A DNA stretch of 64,000 bases from Hyperoplus lanceolatus (lineage: Eukaryota > Chordata > Actinopteri > Uranoscopiformes > Ammodytidae), in NCBI GenBank assembly GCA_026929865.2, contig CM049404.1, positions 12,228,001-12,292,000 of the forward strand, given 5' to 3'. Each line of letters begins with the position of its first letter. Within the stretch, counting starts at the first letter, position 1. Shown here piece by piece: positions 52,701 through 61,357 of this stretch. The position numbers and the translations under genes were made by a program. Under the pieces are notes generated by a model. The model saw only the letters and a list, made by a program, of their open reading frames with translations. It made no database searches and was not told the origin of the DNA.

Positions 52701-53304
52701 GAAACTTCCCAGCCCGAAACAAAACTGGGAGATGGAGAGCATTGAAAACTGGAACGTGGCGGCAGAATACAGGGAAATGAGGGAAGGGGAGGAAGGGGAA
52801 GTACAGGAATTGGAGGAGGTAGAGGACGAGAGGTTGTGGGAGGAAAACACGGGTCAAAATACAGAGACGGCGCTGAACGGGGACCATAGTGTCCAAGGTG
52901 CACAGAGGGGGCACGACAGGAGGCCGGTACCTTTAGGCATAGCCATGATGGAGCAGGAGTCACAGAGAAAGAAGCCCTTCTCCTTCCTCACCTCCACACT
53001 GTCCTTGGACCAGCCAAGGGTTGATGATGATGATTATGATGATGATGATGATAATGAGTCCGAGTCTGGAGACAGCCAATCTGACGGCGGGAGCGTACTG
53101 TCCGCAGCCACCATCTTGGGCCTTTCTATCCGGCGTGGGGACAGGAGAAAGGTGCTACAGCCCGGCCCCTGGCTCACACCCGGCCCACAGAGGGTGGCCC
53201 AAGTGGCAGAGGGCAAGGTTAACACCGAGACACAGACAGGACAGGAAAGAGGAAGAGGAAAAAGAAGAAGCGCTGTCTCTCGACTTTTTTTTGGCCGGAA
53301 GTAG
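26888..53304 (+). CDS. magix: MAGIX ortholog, full-length MAGI-type scaffold protein
   Basis: Seventeen coding exons (26888-27167, 29104-29220, 34259-34378, 35781-35954, 37769-37967, 38886-38956, 40040-40201, 40936-41467, 42172-42751, 43169-43232, 43340-43759, 49491-49691, 49852-49928, 50039-50185, 50934-51072, 51467-51554, 52074-53304) total 4602 bases and keep phase at every junction, giving 1533 residues. Domains: PDZ0 (1-93), guanylate-kinase-like (about 94-190), one WW (about 283-312), PDZ1 (about 325-405), PDZ2 (about 690-770), PDZ4 (about 885-970), PDZ5 (about 1010-1095), charged tail to 1533. MAGI proteins are membrane-associated scaffolds at tight junctions and synapses. MAGIX identity rests on adjacency to GPKOW and on a tail motif PGPWL that I recall from the C-terminus of human MAGIX, a short single-PDZ protein. 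WW2 and PDZ3 are absent. Only the last-exon junction is uncertain. Confidence 0.85.
27308..27395. repeat. Retroposon 3'-tail fragment
   Basis: CAATCAAATCAAACTGTATT then TCTATAGCACTTTTTGTAC, the familiar fish SINE/LINE tail found in many introns. The body is absent. Confidence 0.6.
27400..29103. other. magix intron, nothing recognised
   Basis: No exon, element ends or RNA gene that I can support. Frames on the minus strand at about 27.7-28.25 kb have no recognisable similarity. Confidence 0.4.
29104..29220 (+). CDS. magix: magix exon 3: guanylate-kinase-like, part 1
   Basis: Codes for [20 protein letters not shown] then [16 protein letters not shown], matching the MAGI segment LSKDLRQYLS...ELQQIIRDNLYLRTVP. 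It joins exons 2 and 4 in phase 1. Donor CCTT/gtaagt. Confidence 0.92.
29330..29440. repeat. Dispersed retroposon-tail-like fragment
   Basis: TTATATCCAAAGCAACTTAC is the diagnostic string of a widespread fish repeat tail. No full element was seen. Confidence 0.5.
30700..31090 (+). other. Possible alternative first exon region
   Basis: CpG-richer sequence in intron 3 ends with an ATG (31026) frame [20 protein letters not shown] and a GT donor-like CATAT/gtatgt. The phase (2) does not match exon 4 (phase 1), so if used it is non-coding or the ATG is not. Unproven. Confidence 0.2.
32640..32836. mobile_element. hAT MITE remnant
   Basis: ATCAATTAATCAG and ATTATTCGATAATG subrepeats with an end TTAATTGCAGCCCTGA. 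The left end is not identified. Confidence 0.55.
33208..33300. repeat. (TG)n microsatellite
   Basis: About 43 uninterrupted TG units, then TATG. Confidence 0.95.
34259..34378 (+). CDS. magix: magix exon 4: guanylate-kinase-like, part 2
   Basis: Codes for [20 protein letters not shown] then [19 protein letters not shown], the MAGI guanylate-kinase signature (VDY and SGALLESG). The GuK fold of MAGI is catalytically inactive; here too no ATP-binding P-loop is seen. Phase 1 both ends. Confidence 0.92.
34640..34945. mobile_element. Degenerate dispersed fish repeat
   Basis: Weak match, in one orientation, to the GGAATAG/GCTAAGCTA-type repeat (GTAGATTGACATTGTGG, then AGCTAAGCTACCTGGCTACT). Internally rearranged. 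Confidence 0.4.
35781..35954 (+). CDS. magix: magix exon 5: linker with NYYGTP motif
   Basis: Codes for [20 protein letters not shown] and then a basic stretch [14 protein letters not shown] and an acidic NSEEDS. NYYGTP and the K-S-x-S-N-L/M-E-K motif are conserved in MAGI1-3 between GuK and WW. Phase 1 both ends. Confidence 0.92.
36510..36640. repeat. Dispersed repeat fragment (TTAACTATTAAG type)
   Basis: A run of TTAGTTATT/AATGCTTAGTTATTAATG repeated units with the start CACTTTACATTATTAAAGG, typical of a common fish DNA repeat. Truncated. Confidence 0.5.
37769..37967 (+). CDS. magix: magix exon 6: Gly/Ser linker and first half of the WW
   Basis: Codes for a [20 protein letters not shown] linker and then [21 protein letters not shown]...G...Y is the first half of a WW domain. 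Ends phase 2 (ATAGA/gtgagt). Confidence 0.9.
38005..38730. mobile_element. Dispersed fish repeat containing a pentanucleotide array
   Basis: The left part (GGAATAGTTTCAACATTTTG...GCAGAGAGATATGAGATAAG) and right part (GTTTGTCAAAATGTCGAACC) belong to the repeat seen at 25,097. A TTAGC-type array separates them. Confidence 0.6.
38106..38280 (+). repeat. Ordered pentanucleotide microsatellite
   Basis: Seven TTACC (38106-38140), then fifteen TTATC (38141-38215), six TTGCC, one TTGCA, one TTGCC, then five TTAGC (38256-38280). Variant blocks are sharply sorted along the array. Confidence 0.95.
38886..38956 (+). CDS. magix: magix exon 7: second half of a degenerate WW
   Basis: Codes for [20 protein letters not shown] and KNE. 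In MAGI the second half reads DHNTKTTSWLDPR; here the second tryptophan is C. Phase 2 in, phase 1 out (GAGT/gtgagt), which fuses correctly to exon 8. Confidence 0.75.
38957..40039. other. magix intron 7, no second WW exon seen
   Basis: No sequence resembling the second MAGI WW (YGWEK...TYYVDH) was found in any frame. Otherwise unremarkable. Confidence 0.5.
40040..40201 (+). CDS. magix: magix exon 8: PDZ1, part 1
   Basis: Codes for [20 protein letters not shown] then [18 protein letters not shown], matching MAGI PDZ1 (FTRNPSELKG...RGFGFTVVGG). GFGF is the carboxylate-binding loop. Phase 1 both ends. Confidence 0.93.
40806..40834. repeat. Poly(A) tract
   Basis: Nearly pure A run, interrupted once by G. 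Confidence 0.85.
40936..41467 (+). CDS. magix: magix exon 9: PDZ1 end and proline-rich linker
   Basis: Codes for [20 protein letters not shown] then [20 protein letters not shown], finishing PDZ1, and then a P/Q/T-rich linker and a serine-rich stretch [20 protein letters not shown]. Phase 1 in, phase 2 out. Confidence 0.93.
41816..42106. mobile_element. hAT MITE remnant
   Basis: AGCAACTATTTTATTAGTTG at left and AATTGATAATGAAAATCAC then TAGTTGCATCCCTAAAC at right, the CAGGGCTGCAAC-type fish element with degraded ends. Confidence 0.55.
42172..42751 (+). CDS. magix: magix exon 10: linker with His run, and PDZ2
   Basis: Codes for a S/P/T-rich linker (with [11 protein letters not shown]) and then PDZ2: [64 protein letters not shown] is intact. 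Phase 2 in, phase 0 out. Confidence 0.93.
43169..43232 (+). CDS. magix: magix exon 11: PDZ2 end
   Basis: Codes for [20 protein letters not shown], the last helix and strand of PDZ2. A 64-base exon; introns on both sides are short (417 and 107 bases). Confidence 0.9.
43340..43759 (+). CDS. magix: magix exon 12: proline linker and PDZ4 start
   Basis: Codes for a proline-rich linker ([16 protein letters not shown]), then [31 protein letters not shown] and [20 protein letters not shown]. The last part is MAGI PDZ4 (FDV.LRR...GEGFGFVI). PDZ3, expected between PDZ2 and PDZ4, is not coded here. Phase 1 both ends. Confidence 0.92.
43849..44203. mobile_element. TTAA-flanked MITE
   Basis: Ends AGGTGCACT / AGTGCACCT flanked by TTAA at 43845-43848 and 44204-44207 (with one extra base at the right end). 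It is about 355 bp, 90 bases downstream of exon 12. Confidence 0.75.
45437..45811. mobile_element. TTAA-type MITE with decayed right target
   Basis: Ends AGGTTGCATATAATGC / GCATAATATGTGACCT (13 of 16 paired) with TTAA at 45433-45436 and GTAA at the right. It is 375 bp. Confidence 0.7.
46425..46580. repeat. (TC)n low-complexity tracts
   Basis: Pyrimidine tracts at about 46431-46459 and 46516-46575. Confidence 0.85.
46797..46850 (+). other. Candidate 54-base cassette exon of magix
   Basis: TTTTTCAAG acceptor, then 54 bases reading [18 protein letters not shown] in the gene's phase, then a gtaatt donor. 54 is a multiple of three and both flanks are phase 1, so it could be included between exons 12 and 13 without a frame change, or serve as an alternative first exon (ATG at 46802). 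The donor is not ideal. Confidence 0.35.
47640..47807. repeat. Two (TG)n microsatellites
   Basis: TG runs at 47640-47721 and 47761-47807 separated by 39 bases of other sequence. Confidence 0.95.
48783..48860. repeat. (TG)n microsatellite
   Basis: About 39 uninterrupted TG units. Confidence 0.95.
49491..49691 (+). CDS. magix: magix exon 13: PDZ4 second half
   Basis: Codes for [20 protein letters not shown] then [20 protein letters not shown] and [19 protein letters not shown], the second half of PDZ4. The [10 protein letters not shown] string resembles VRRAGATLRL that I recall in human MAGIX. Phase 1 both ends. Confidence 0.92.
49708..49784. repeat. (CA)n array 16 bases after the exon 13 donor
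   Basis: About 38 CA units beginning 16 bases from the splice donor. CA repeats near donors can be bound by hnRNP L. Confidence 0.95.
49852..49928 (+). CDS. magix: magix exon 14: basic linker
   Basis: Codes for [20 protein letters not shown] and RSRPK. Phase 1 in, phase 0 out, gtgagg donor. Confidence 0.8.
50039..50185 (+). CDS. magix: magix exon 15: PDZ5, part 1
   Basis: Codes for [20 protein letters not shown] then [20 protein letters not shown], matching MAGI PDZ5 ([17 protein letters not shown]). Phase 0 both ends. Confidence 0.94.
50420..50495. repeat. Dispersed repeat fragment
   Basis: TTTGGTGATCCCTTGACTTT then GCCACCACAAGGTTGACATT, the same family as 22,480-22,890. Confidence 0.5.
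50774..50854. repeat. Short palindromic MITE
   Basis: TAACACTTTAGTTTGACAGT at the left pairs with the right arm 50832-50854 over 23 positions with one mismatch; the loop is 35 bases. It is a miniature element. Confidence 0.8.
50934..51072 (+). CDS. magix: magix exon 16: PDZ5, part 2
   Basis: Codes for [20 protein letters not shown] then [20 protein letters not shown] and ends GYVPDY, matching MAGI PDZ5 and the human MAGIX PDZ (INGESTQGLTHAQAVERIR, from memory). Phase 0 in, phase 1 out. Confidence 0.94.
51467..51554 (+). CDS. magix: magix exon 17
   Basis: Codes for [20 protein letters not shown] then [10 protein letters not shown]. The donor CG/gttggt is weak but gives phase 2, required by the long frame of the last exon. 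An alternative donor TTG/gtaatg lies 4 bases further. Confidence 0.65.
52074..53304 (+). CDS. magix: magix last exon: charged C-terminal tail
   Basis: About 410 codons to TAG at 53302. It is rich in S, R, K and E: basic repeats ([15 protein letters not shown]), an E/K stretch, a poly-Asp run from GAT repeats, then [11 protein letters not shown] and [20 protein letters not shown], ending SRLFFGRK. No domain is recognised. The PGPWL segment resembles the C-terminus of human MAGIX as I recall it. The frame start TTG at 52117 is internal, not a start. Confidence 0.8.
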
Positions 53305-55317
53305 AGGGCGCAGCAGCCGAATGATAGCCTAACGGAGTCAGATAAGTGTTTTTTTGCTGCAGCAGCTACCCACACTACCAACGTTTTCTCCTCTCAGTCA
53401 CTTTGATATCTGCAGTAGTATGAAGTCATATTCTTTGTGCCTTTTTCTACAGCTGACCTCTGGCTCACGTCAATACGTCGATATCTATATCACACACTCT
53501 TAACTTGTAAAAATGACACCAACATTGTCTAGCCGGTGAAACAACAAATACATTTTTTTTAATTATTTTTATTATTTTGCACTCCTCTCTTTATGTTGAG
53601 CAGCGTTCGTGATCGATGTTTCCAGGACAACCAGGTTATTTCAGAAGCCTTGGTTTAGCCTACTTCCTATCTCTCACTTACTCACTCACTCACTTCCTTG
53701 CATCTCTGTCTTGGAGCTACTAAAGTATCCCCTTACTGTAGAAAGACTACACAGGCATTCACTTATACCTCATGACGATACCGAGCAATAATAATAATGC
53801 CAGTGTCCGAGACTATCAAAACGTCCATTTTCACTGCGCCGCGTCAACCTGGTCTAGGAAGAAACAGTGTAACATGTGTTCGTCCAATATCCTCTTTGTC
53901 TAATGTGGACACTTGTCTCAAATTGTAACGTTGATCCGTATATAAATGAATATTTCAATCGTGATGATGCAAATCCCTTTTGACAGCAGGTGTGAAAATC
54001 TATATTCTGTAAATATTTGTAGAGGAATAAATGAAAGAACCTATATTGTCAATACTATACTGACTGGAGCCATGCCTTGATTTGTATTACTGTATTGTAA
54101 TACATTATGATAAGTCTATATAAAATATATATGAATATATGCGGTATATATCTATAAATTACATACAAAAGTTATACATTTATATGAATATTTATCGTGT
54201 GATGAGCAAATTCGTGAACATTGGTATATAGCTTTTGTGAAGGCTCAAAAATGTTAACACAGACTAAGAACTATATTGTACTTGCCCTATTCATAAATGA
54301 ATGTTTTGTAATGCGCTGCTCGAGTGTGGATAAGGATGCTCTACGTTGTACCCTACTTCAGAAGTCAGCAAAAGATGCCAAAAATATGCATCGCGTGTGC
54401 ATATTTCCTGTACTGTTAATATTGTGTATGTGGGGTCAGAACAAAACCACTATCTAGATTCTAGAGAGTACTGTGCCCGTCGTGCCACGTACAGTTGCCT
54501 TGGTAACATAAACCACTCTATCCTAACCACTGATTTTTTTTTTCTTACTGTGAAAAAGATCCCACCTTTGCTCCTAGGTCCCTGAAAGGAGGAGAGAGAG
54601 GTGGGCGAGCTGTTAAGTCATTTCAGTCATGTCAAAAAAAAGGCCCTTGCTGTAAAATCCACTTCAATTAGAATCACGAGCCTCTGCTGAATCAGAGTAT
54701 TGTGTCATACGATGGCAAAATAGCACATCGTTTTGTTTTGCTCTCTTTTTGAAATTTCTGTTATGGCAAAAGAAAAACACGCTTTATGGATACTGTGAGA
54801 AGTTATTTTTCTATGAAATTATCTTTTTTGAAATACTCAGGTTTTCAGATACTTTGCTCTAGATAAGCCATTAGGAGGAAAAAGCTACAAAGAGACTTTT
54901 TCCATAACACAGAGTGGATTCCTATTATTTTAAATTTCAGCGCACTGTTATTATGTTTATTCTTCATGGCGGCATTAAGAGACGCAGACTGTTACAGCCC
55001 ATGGTTATTTACAGATTGATGCTATCAATTGAAGTCCTTCATCTTGTACCTATTTTGAAACAATACCACAGAAGTGGATTGAGATGACTTGGTATTCCCT
55101 GCCCGTGTGTTTGCACTGCTGTGATGCCCAGAGATGTACAGCGACTAAACCGACATCCTGTACTCCCCCAACCAATGATCATACAGAGTAGCTGAGTAGC
55201 CTACGGTATATGTCATGACTTATTTTATAACGTTTGCTAATGCTCTTTTTTTAGACTTTCATTTCCTTCAGGGGATTATATGGCTGTAAACACGTTGTAA
55301 TAAAAACTCAAAATAAA
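53305..55317 (+). other. magix: magix 3' untranslated region
   Basis: From the stop to two overlapping AATAAA signals at 55299-55304 and 55312-55317; an earlier AATAAA is near 54026. No frames of interest. The 3' end is inferred. Confidence 0.6.
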
Positions 55318-55479
55318 CTGCTGAACCAATTTCCTCAGTGGTCATGCATGTCTTTCCTTTATATTGCTGTTTTTTTCTCTCTTTTTCTGAATATCAGTAG
55401 AGCAACAGCAATGGACAGCAGGTGGCAGTATAATTATAGGCTACAGTAGATGGAGGAGAGATGGGGTTTGAAGTGATGA

Positions 55480-55480
<1 letters not shown>

Positions 55481-55558
<78 letters not shown>

Positions 55559-55580
55559 TGTGTGTGTGTCTGTGTGTGTG
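55481..55580. repeat. (TG)n microsatellite
   Basis: About 40 TG units, then TC interruptions. Confidence 0.95.
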
Positions 55581-56010
55581 AGAGAGAGTTGGGATTAGTT
55601 TAAGTATCCTAATATAAGATATAGCCTAGGCTATATTCAGAAACAGAGTGAGATATTTTTTCAGAGGATTAACAATAATAAACTAAATACTGTAAAACCA
55701 TGGATGAATCAGATACAAAAAAGACGTCAGCCTATATCTGATCATCTTCAACACATAAATAATTAAGCCTTGCTTTTTGATAGAACATGGTTTTTACATT
55801 TTTCATGCTGCCTCAATCTAATATTAGTGTCCTGTGTTATACAGCCTCACCTGTGTGCATCTCTACACCGAGAGAAGCGGCTGAAATTTCAGATAGGAAC
55901 ACTTAAGTAACTGCAACTAAAAATAACATCACCCAGAGGCCTGCCTTCCTCTGCTGTTGTCCAAAGCCGCATCCTTCTGTTCAAGGCTAGCAACAACAAC
56001 AAATATATAA

Positions 56011-56011
<1 letters not shown>

Positions 56012-56082
<71 letters not shown>
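56012..56082. repeat. (AT)n microsatellite
   Basis: About 35 AT units. Confidence 0.95.
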
Positions 56083-56086
<4 letters not shown>

Positions 56087-57049
56087 TGCAGTAGTGCTGC
56101 TCCCAGTTTCACTGTTACCAAGTCAAGGGGAAATGGACTTAAATAAGTAAACCGCAACAGTTCAAACGACTGGCTGATACATTAAATGTCGCATGTGATG
56201 TGACACTTCCACTGTGTCTTGCATGCATTGCATTAAAGCGCATACTGATGTTTTCTGCATGGGCACACTGGTATTCACAGGCGCTCAACAGGATTCATGA
56301 AGTGTGTAAAGTTACAAATAAAAATGTAAAATTATACACCGATTGTCCCTTCAAAATAAAATAAACAGCAAAGAACAAATGTCCGCTAATAATTTGGAAA
56401 TCATAAATATCCAACTTGATGTAGGTATCTCCGAGGTAGCCGCAGCCTTTTGTGGAAAACAACAGATTTACATTGGTGTTGAATTTAGGCCTATGTTGCT
56501 TAGGTTAAATACAGAAGCCTATTAGGAAATTGGCCTACCATACTTCTCTTTGAAAAGTTTTTATAAGTTTGGTTAGCTTTTAAGGAAGTGTTTCAACAAA
56601 ACCCTGAAAAGTTATCGTGTAGGCCTGCACAGAATATGAAAATTGCAATTTGAATGTGTTCATGTTTGTTTATTTTAATCTCCAATAATGACATGTATTA
56701 TTCAATTTTTGTTAATGTTTTTTTGTGTAGGCCTATTGCATTTTGTTTCTGTATTGTGCAATAGTTTTGTCGGCAATTTATTGGTTTAATTGTAGTTTTG
56801 ACATGAAGGTCTGAGAATTTGTTTTCTTAAAATTAAATTGCTTTTGATGCCTGGTTCTGGGTTTGGCTATATGCATTTGTGATGTTGTGGTATAGCCCAC
56901 ATTGCAGTAATAAGGTTAATCATTTAGCCATTCATTATTGTGTTTTCATATATCAAAATGGATTTTCGCCTGCAATCAACTAAATTACATGTATGCCGAT
57001 GCTTTTATTTTGAAACTTTGAGTAGGAAGTTTGATATCATATTTTAGCT

Positions 57050-57510
57050 GACTTGACGGTGGTACGCTCAGAGGAAGAGACGCACGCATCGCTGCAGTTC
57101 AGACGCTCATGGAGCGAAATCTCTCCGTGTTTCTGCAACAGCGCAAAGAAGACGCCTGCGTGGATTACCGACCAGATACAAGAGAAACTCGCCTCAGATA
57201 ACTCAACCTGCTCATTTAAACCAATTTCACATCAGCGCCGAAAGCGGCAAACGTGAAACTACAGTTTTCAGATTTGGCACAGCCTAATTGAGACTTTTGT
57301 GCGGTCAAAAATCTCCCTGATAGTTCTCAGTCCTTGAGAGGTTTAATTTCCGAAAAATTGTGTCTTTGAATCCGTGACGTGGGAGTACACCCAACATCAC
57401 TTTTGGATGAAAAAGCCACACTTTCGGAACTCCTTTGAATTATCAGCACGAGGATGTAGTTTTTTTTTGTCGGACGAGAGGGGAAGCTTTGGACCAAAGG
57501 AATGAACTTG
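57050..57510 (+). promoter_or_regulatory. iqsec2: Possible iqsec2 5' exon/promoter
   Basis: CpG-richer than surroundings, with a possible donor at CTTG/gtaaac near 57510. It would splice to the strong acceptor at 58281. Not proven. Confidence 0.3.
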
Positions 57511-58281
57511 GTAAACTATCTTTGCTTTACTTTCTGTGCTATTAAGACAAATCAAGCCATGGGTTGAAAGCGACGATGATATAGACTGCGGGGATATTCA
57601 CGGTGGGAGGGAGCAGAATATTATACGTTATGTAATGATTGACAGCGACTGATAATTAGTGGTGTGGATCACAAATAGCTTCACCCCCTCCCCATTTCCC
57701 ACATCTCCCCCTTTCCCCTGTATGTCGAGGAGGCTTAAGATCGGTTCATGTATTTGAGATGATTTGCATAAAAGCTAATGTTTCAGCTCTTTAAGTTAAC
57801 GAGCAAACAGGTCACAGGTCAGCGGATAAACTGATATTCTAATTATCTTTCTTTTAAAGCAGCTTGAAGTTCATTACAGATCTGTGATCAGCCTCATTTA
57901 GGCAATTCCCTCCGGAACCCAATCTCTGTTTTTCAATCTTTTCCTTTTAATAATTAATTATCATTCATCATGATGCCCCAAACTCTTTACATGCTCTGTG
58001 CTGATTTGGCAACGCCTTTGAAAATGACTGTGACTTCAGAAAATCCAACAATCAACATTTTCTTTCGACCTTTGACCAACTATTTTCTCTGCATTGCAAC
58101 ACTTTCCACGGCTTCTAAGATGCTATGATTCTAATTTCCGCCCTCAGATTTGGGGATATGTAGTCACTCTGAAACCATCAACCTTTTTCATCTCTGTGAC
58201 TTCCTGTTTTGTGAACACCTGACGACAGAAGTTAACCTCCACTAGAGCCTTTGTCAGTCCCTCCCTCCCCCCCTCTCATCA

Positions 58282-58880
58282 GGGCTGGTGGGGGGGGTGG
58301 ATCTCGGCCCCCGCGGCGGGGGTCGAAAAACTGTGGTGGTGGCCGGTGGTGGTCCTACCCCGAGAGGCAGGGCTCCTCCTGCCACCATGGAGACCAGCCC
58401 CGAGAACCCCAACCGGGCCGTGGAGTACCTCCTGGAGCTCAACAACATCATCGAGAGCCAGGCCAAGCTCCTTGAGACCCAGCGCCGGCGCATCGAGGAG
58501 CTGGAGGGCCAGCTGGACCGGGTCAGTCAGGAGAACCAGGACCTGAGGCAGGAACGCAGCCCGGTAAAGACGCCTGGCTCGGACGCCCCAGAGCAGAACC
58601 ACAACCACAGCCAGCCTCTGTCCCTCTCCATCCATCATGGTGGAGGCGGAGGCGGTGGTGGTGGTGGTGGTGTAAGTGTTGGTACGAATAGCGGGAACGG
58701 CAGCACTTCGGCGGCGCAGGCTACAACTGGTTCAACCACAGCTCCAGGGCCCGGCAGGGAGAGGAGGACCCACACCAGTCTAACCAGAGTTCTCTCCTGT
58801 GGCAACAACGCCATCGAGCGAGACCGGCTGGAACGCACCGACAGCACAGACACCAACGCTAGCTCCACCATACGTAGAAA
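58282..58880 (+). CDS. iqsec2: iqsec2 first coding exon
   Basis: A pyrimidine-rich CCCCTCTCATCAG acceptor opens the exon. ATG at 58387 is in a perfect GCCACCATGG context and gives [20 protein letters not shown], then [20 protein letters not shown], the N-terminal coiled coil of IQSEC2 ([18 protein letters not shown] in human, from memory). A poly-Gly run (58641-58672), a Ser/Thr/Gly linker and [20 protein letters not shown] follow. The 164 codons end in phase 2 (AA/gtaagt). IQSEC2 is a Sec7-domain GEF for ARF6 at excitatory synapses; the IQ motif, Sec7 and PH domains lie beyond the window. An in-frame, Gly/Arg-rich extension runs upstream to the exon start without an ATG. Confidence 0.9.
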
Positions 58881-59904
58881 GTAAGTTTTTATCCCGCCCG
58901 CCTCTGTTTGTTTTGATCTTCCCACCAATCAAAAATAAAAGTGGCTTTTAGGGCCTGCACAATATAACGGAAAATGTATCGTTATCACGAATGTTGATAT
59001 TGAGGTATAGGTATCGCAAAGACTGCTTTAACTGCAATAAAGCATAGATGGTTTGATCTTCCACCGATGAAAGTGCCAGTGAACTTGTCCAGGTGCCACC
59101 AAATCGCACACTCTTTCTTTTTACTATTCTACATACCACAGCTGACCATAAAAAGGACGTAGTAGGCTTACAATTGAGAGATACTTTTACTTATTTATTT
59201 TGACATATAATGGAGCCTTGAACTTGAAGCATGCTGCATTTGACCACATTATTGGGACATCCTAAATCGTATTTCTGTCATACTAAATAGCATGGAAGTA
59301 TGGGTATTGGAGTTGGAACGCAGCCTAATTATAGACCACAGTCTGCATGATACCCAATGTGACAGAACATTAACCCACTTAATGACTACAGTATATGAAA
59401 GATGTATGGAGTTGCAGCCATAGAGATTATCCCCACAGTGATAGTTACAAAACCTAAGAAGGGATTTTAAAAAATACACACCCCTACCATAAGAAAATAT
59501 GCAGAGCGCTGGAGGATTATGGGTAGAGCGATAGGGTGCTCAAGGTGTCCATTTCATCATACTGCGTGTGATTATGCCTGCAGAGGGTTAGATTTCCCCG
59601 ATCCGATGATCACAGTCTATTATGCACGGTGCGTAGGCGTTGAATAGTAGTGTGCCGAGAAAAACTGGAGTCCAGGCAGGAGGGTGTTGGGTCTTATGCC
59701 TTATGTCGGTCGGAACTTTCTGGACCAGCGAAGCTTATCTGTTTGAAGAAAAAAATATCCACCCACTCTTTTTGTGTTTTTCTATTCTTCTCTACACTCT
59801 GGAGCTGTAGGCAGTTATTTTTTTTATTTTTTTTTCTCGTTAACTGAAACCTGAAAGTAGCTAGTGGCAAAAAGCTAGTGCATCTGTCCTTTATGCTTAA
59901 ACAC

Positions 59905-59906
<2 letters not shown>

Positions 59907-59948
<42 letters not shown>
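59907..59948. repeat. (CA)n microsatellite
   Basis: About 21 CA units. Confidence 0.95.
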
Positions 59949-59950
<2 letters not shown>

Positions 59951-61249
59951 TAGAGTCAGATTTTGTTCCGAAAGCATTACGATTTGTGAGTAGGCATCGC
60001 GATTAATGCGAAAAAGCACACAGCATACTGGCAAATATCTTGTTGTCTTTGTGCACTTGATAACATATCTCAGCTCACAATCAGCTCGCCAATTATTACA
60101 GGATTTAGCTCACTGTCTGTTTGCTTATGCTTCCATTCTTCTTATCAAATGACTGATTTAGACTTCATCACATCCCTTATTGATGGGAGTTTCTTCTGCC
60201 TCCCTGGCCCCCCTCCCCGTACCTCCTGGGGGGTGGCTTAGTCATTAGACTGAAGCACATATTAGTTATTTATGCAGGTGTTAAATGCAGCAATGAATTG
60301 CAAATGTGGATCGTGCTGATCCTCCCTTGTTAATTGCCTGTAGCACTTGTAGCTGTCTCTGAGTCCGAGCTCACACAAGCGTGTCATATGAAGTGTCATA
60401 TTTAATAAAAGAGCCATCCGCACAGTACAACCACCTTGTCTGCCGTCTGGCCATGACATAGCCTTGGAAAAAATCCCCCAAAACTGGCCTATTAACCTAG
60501 TTCAGCGACAAATCCCTCTTCTCCAATAATGGATCAGATGCTAACATGAGTGTCTTCATCACAAGCGCCCGTGACTGCTCCAATCAGAGGGAGAGACAGA
60601 AGGGAGAGGGAATAACATGAGAAAGGGGAGTGAAGTGACTGATCGACCTTACTCAGCGTGGCCCAGTCTAAAAGAGAAAAGGTGGAACACACACACTGAT
60701 TTGCCATCTGTCAACAGAGCGTGTGAGTGAGGGAGGGAGAGATGAGAGAGTAGAGACTGGGCCAGAGAAGGCAAAGCAGAGAGAGAGAGCTGTCTTTGTT
60801 TTTGTCCAATTAGTGTTTTTCTCCTCCAGCGGGCTTCCTCATCCCTGACCTGCTCTCCCTGTGCCTCACATGACTATTTTGATTCCGGACATAGAAGCTA
60901 TATAAACTGTCCCCATTTTTCTTTTCTTTGTTTCTTTCTGTCTTTTTCTTCCCAATGCAACTACATGAAAACAAAGTCGCTCATCTACTCTTCCTTCTCC
61001 CAGCGGCATGCTGCAAACAGCTGTCCCAAATGCAGCCCCTTTTCCTTCCTCTCCTCCCGTTAATGGCAGAACTGTGAACAATGTGAGTCTGAGGCCCCGG
61101 GGTGAAAAGACTCAAGACGTTGAGTTCCTCATCTAAGAAGCAGCAGGGTTGAGGGCATCGCCACAGCCTGCTGCGAGTTAGCATGGCAGATGTATTCCCT
61201 TTCTATGTTGTTATTTTGAGAGAGGTTGTGCCAGTGCATTATGTATGAA

Positions 61250-61355
<106 letters not shown>

Positions 61356-61357
61356 TT

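Larger units (their letters stand above)
55318..57050. other. Intergenic region between magix and iqsec2
   Basis: Contains TG and AT arrays, otherwise AT-rich without recognisable genes. Confidence 0.5.

Noticed and set aside
52117-53304. A separate gene with a 395-codon frame
   Set aside because: The frame opens on TTG, not ATG, and is entered by splicing from magix exon 17. The C-terminal PGPWL motif belongs to MAGIX.
58288-58386. Start of iqsec2 at 58288
   Set aside because: The codon there is GTG. The ATG at 58387 has a perfect Kozak context and aligns with the known IQSEC2 start.
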